DNA from: Bradyrhizobium sp. CB1015
GTDB taxonomy: Bacteria > Pseudomonadota > Alphaproteobacteria > Rhizobiales > Xanthobacteraceae
Assembly (NCBI RefSeq): GCF_025200925.1
Contig: NZ_CP104174.1
Location: forward strand, 5,890,001-5,954,000
Length of the DNA: 64,000 nt
Direction of reading: 5' to 3'
The number at the start of each line of letters is the position of its first letter. Within the stretch, counting starts at the first letter, position 1. The notes under the pieces were generated by a model. The model was not told the origin of the DNA, ran no database searches, and worked only from the letters and a program-made list of their open reading frames with translations. Below are positions 62,867 through 64,000 of the stretch, one piece after another. The position numbers and the translations under genes are program-made.

Positions 62867-64000
62867 TCAGGCCGCCGCGGCGGCGTTGGCTAAGGCAGCG
62901 TCGGCCGCCATCTGCGCGCGGCGAAGCCGCCGCGCCCGCCTGCGATCGCACCAGGCCTGGGTCAGGCGCTCGGTGGTCGCCTTGATGGAGGCGAGCAGGC
63001 CGAACAGCGTCACGACCGCGCCAAACAGCCACATCGCCAGATTGAACGCACCGCCGACGAGCAGCAGCGCGCCGCGGCCGAGCAGCTTGATGATCGCGCG
63101 CGTCTTGCCGCCCTGCGCTTCGGCAAGCCGCGCCGCGCGCGCGACGTCCTTGGGACCCTCGGCGATGCGCAACGTGTCCATGGCGCCGCGCGTGCCGGTC
63201 TTTCCGGCGACACGCGTGACGTCCTTGCCGAGGCGGACCAGCGCACCGGCCTTCTCGGCGCGGAACGCCGCCTTGATCGCGCTCACGGTCTGCCCCGGCC
63301 GCAGCACCGAGCCTGATGCCACTGCGCTCCGGAGCATCGGCGTGTCGACGACCTCGCGCGCGGACCGGCCGGCCCATGCGGCGAGCCCCTCGCCGAGCCG
63401 TCCGAGCTTGCGCGCATCCTTCACCAGCGTCAGTCCGGCGCGCACCGGCGCGGCACCGCCGACGGAGACGTAGGTTGCCGCCGTCACCGCAAGGCCCGCC
63501 GCCGCAAGTGAGAGCACGAGGCGGTCGGTGTCCTCGCCCATGACCAGATGCTTGCCCTCGCGCACCACGTCCCTGACGTCGCCGAACACGAACAGATCGC
63601 CCGCCACGGTCCCGGAGAGGCTCGCAACGTCGTCCGCGTTGCCGGTGACGAGACCGGTGGCGAAGCGCTTGGCGAAATGCGAGTTCGAATTCTCCGCTTT
63701 GACGGCGTCGCCGACGCGGCTCAAGAGGTCATCGGGAAGCGCGATGTTGCGGTCACGCGCCAGCGCAACGAAACTGTCGGCGAGATCGGCATCGCCGGCC
63801 GCGAGCGCGGCCTCGATATTGTCCTGAACCAGGCGGTCGCTGTGCCGGAGCAGTGCATCGAGCTTCAGCTCGGACAGTGCGGCCGGATCGTCCTGGGCGA
63901 CCAGGATCGCGCCGGCCTCGCGGGCGTGCGGCGCCACCTGCGCAAGCGTGAAGCTGCACACGGCAATTCCCGCCAACGCCGTACTGATTCGCAGCCACTT
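62867..64000 (-). CDS. Hypothetical exported/membrane protein, cut by window edge
   Basis: The open frame runs past position 64000, so the N-terminus is missing. The visible N-terminal part (STALAGIAVCSFTLAQVAPH) looks like a signal peptide. The chain has Ala-rich helices (residues about 20-140), a glycine-rich segment, a basic middle and two adjacent hydrophobic segments near the C-terminus (ALLLVGGAFNLAMWLFGAVV, TLFGLLA), then RRRARRLRRAQ. Family not recognised; I recall similar proteins as 'hypothetical' in bradyrhizobia. Confidence 0.7.
   Translation of the reverse strand, partial: KWLRISTALAGIAVCSFTLAQVAPHAREAGAILVAQDDPAALSELKLDALLRHSDRLVQDNIEAALAAGDADLADSFVALARDRNIALPDDLLSRVGDAVKAENSNSHFAKRFATGLVTGNADDVASLSGTVAGDLFVFGDVRDVVREGKHLVMGEDTDRLVLSLAAAGLAVTAATYVSVGGAAPVRAGLTLVKDARKLGRLGEGLAAWAGRSAREVVDTPMLRSAVASGSVLRPGQTVSAIKAAFRAEKAGALVRLGKDVTRVAGKTGTRGAMDTLRIAEGPKDVARAARLAEAQGGKTRAIIKLLGRGALLLVGGAFNLAMWLFGAVVTLFGLLASIKATTERLTQAWCDRRRARRLRRAQMAADAALANAAAAA

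Overview
The window looks like chromosomal DNA of a Bradyrhizobium-type alphaproteobacterium (Bradyrhizobium, or a close relative in the Nitrobacteraceae). The basis is high GC, long antisense open frames, multi-copy palindromic repeats of the 'cgtcatcctgaggcgcgagtgg' and 'tgggtcccggctc' kinds, Tat-secreted proteins, and many 30-100 residue proteins of types I associate with that genus. This is an inference from pattern recognition; no database was searched.

Layout. 1-8.7 kb is ordinary chromosome: a lipoprotein-like alpha/beta hydrolase, a small exported protein, an MFS exporter, thrS, a nitroreductase, a Tat-exported serine hydrolase, and a GGDEF-EAL gene whose 5' part is lost in a palindromic repeat. 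8.7-25.7 kb is an accessory island. It holds remnants or copies of IS110 (two), IS256 and IS630, a DNA-ligase remnant, an H-NS-like oligomerisation fragment, a multiply frameshifted membrane-anchored gene, and about fifteen very small genes. Several small genes recur as paralogues in a partly duplicated module (13.5-14.9 kb and 23.3-24.6 kb). A second IS110 copy with a nearly complete transposase carries a structured 5' leader that could encode a bridge RNA.

25.7-45 kb returns to chromosome-like content: an exported beta-sandwich-like protein, patatin phospholipase, CBS-domain protein, rhomboid protease, a GIY-YIG nuclease remnant bracketed by two copies of one palindromic repeat, PAS and GNAT proteins, a DbpA-like RNA helicase, a zinc alcohol dehydrogenase, a PilZ protein next to a transglutaminase-like cysteine peptidase, a CYTH-CHAD protein and a Rieske-FAD oxidoreductase. 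Three genes here (metallophosphoesterase, glyoxalase, MFS transporter) each carry one small frameshift.

44.7-50.6 kb is a coherent unit: a GntR/FCD regulator divergent from an ABC importer (ATPase, Tat-exported binding protein, two permeases) that ends in an Asp/Glu/hydantoin racemase-like enzyme. This suggests regulated uptake and isomerisation of a small nitrogen compound.

50.8-64 kb contains small envelope proteins, a gamma-carbonic anhydrase-like protein, a caspase-fold protein with a long Ala/Lys/Glu coiled coil and Cys-rich tail, a DUF3126-type protein, cysE and a polytopic membrane protein. It ends in an alpha/beta hydrolase gene whose last 110 bp is duplicated 1,700 bp away, bracketing a LysR regulator and a DUF1330-like gene. 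A hypothetical exported or membrane gene runs off the right edge.
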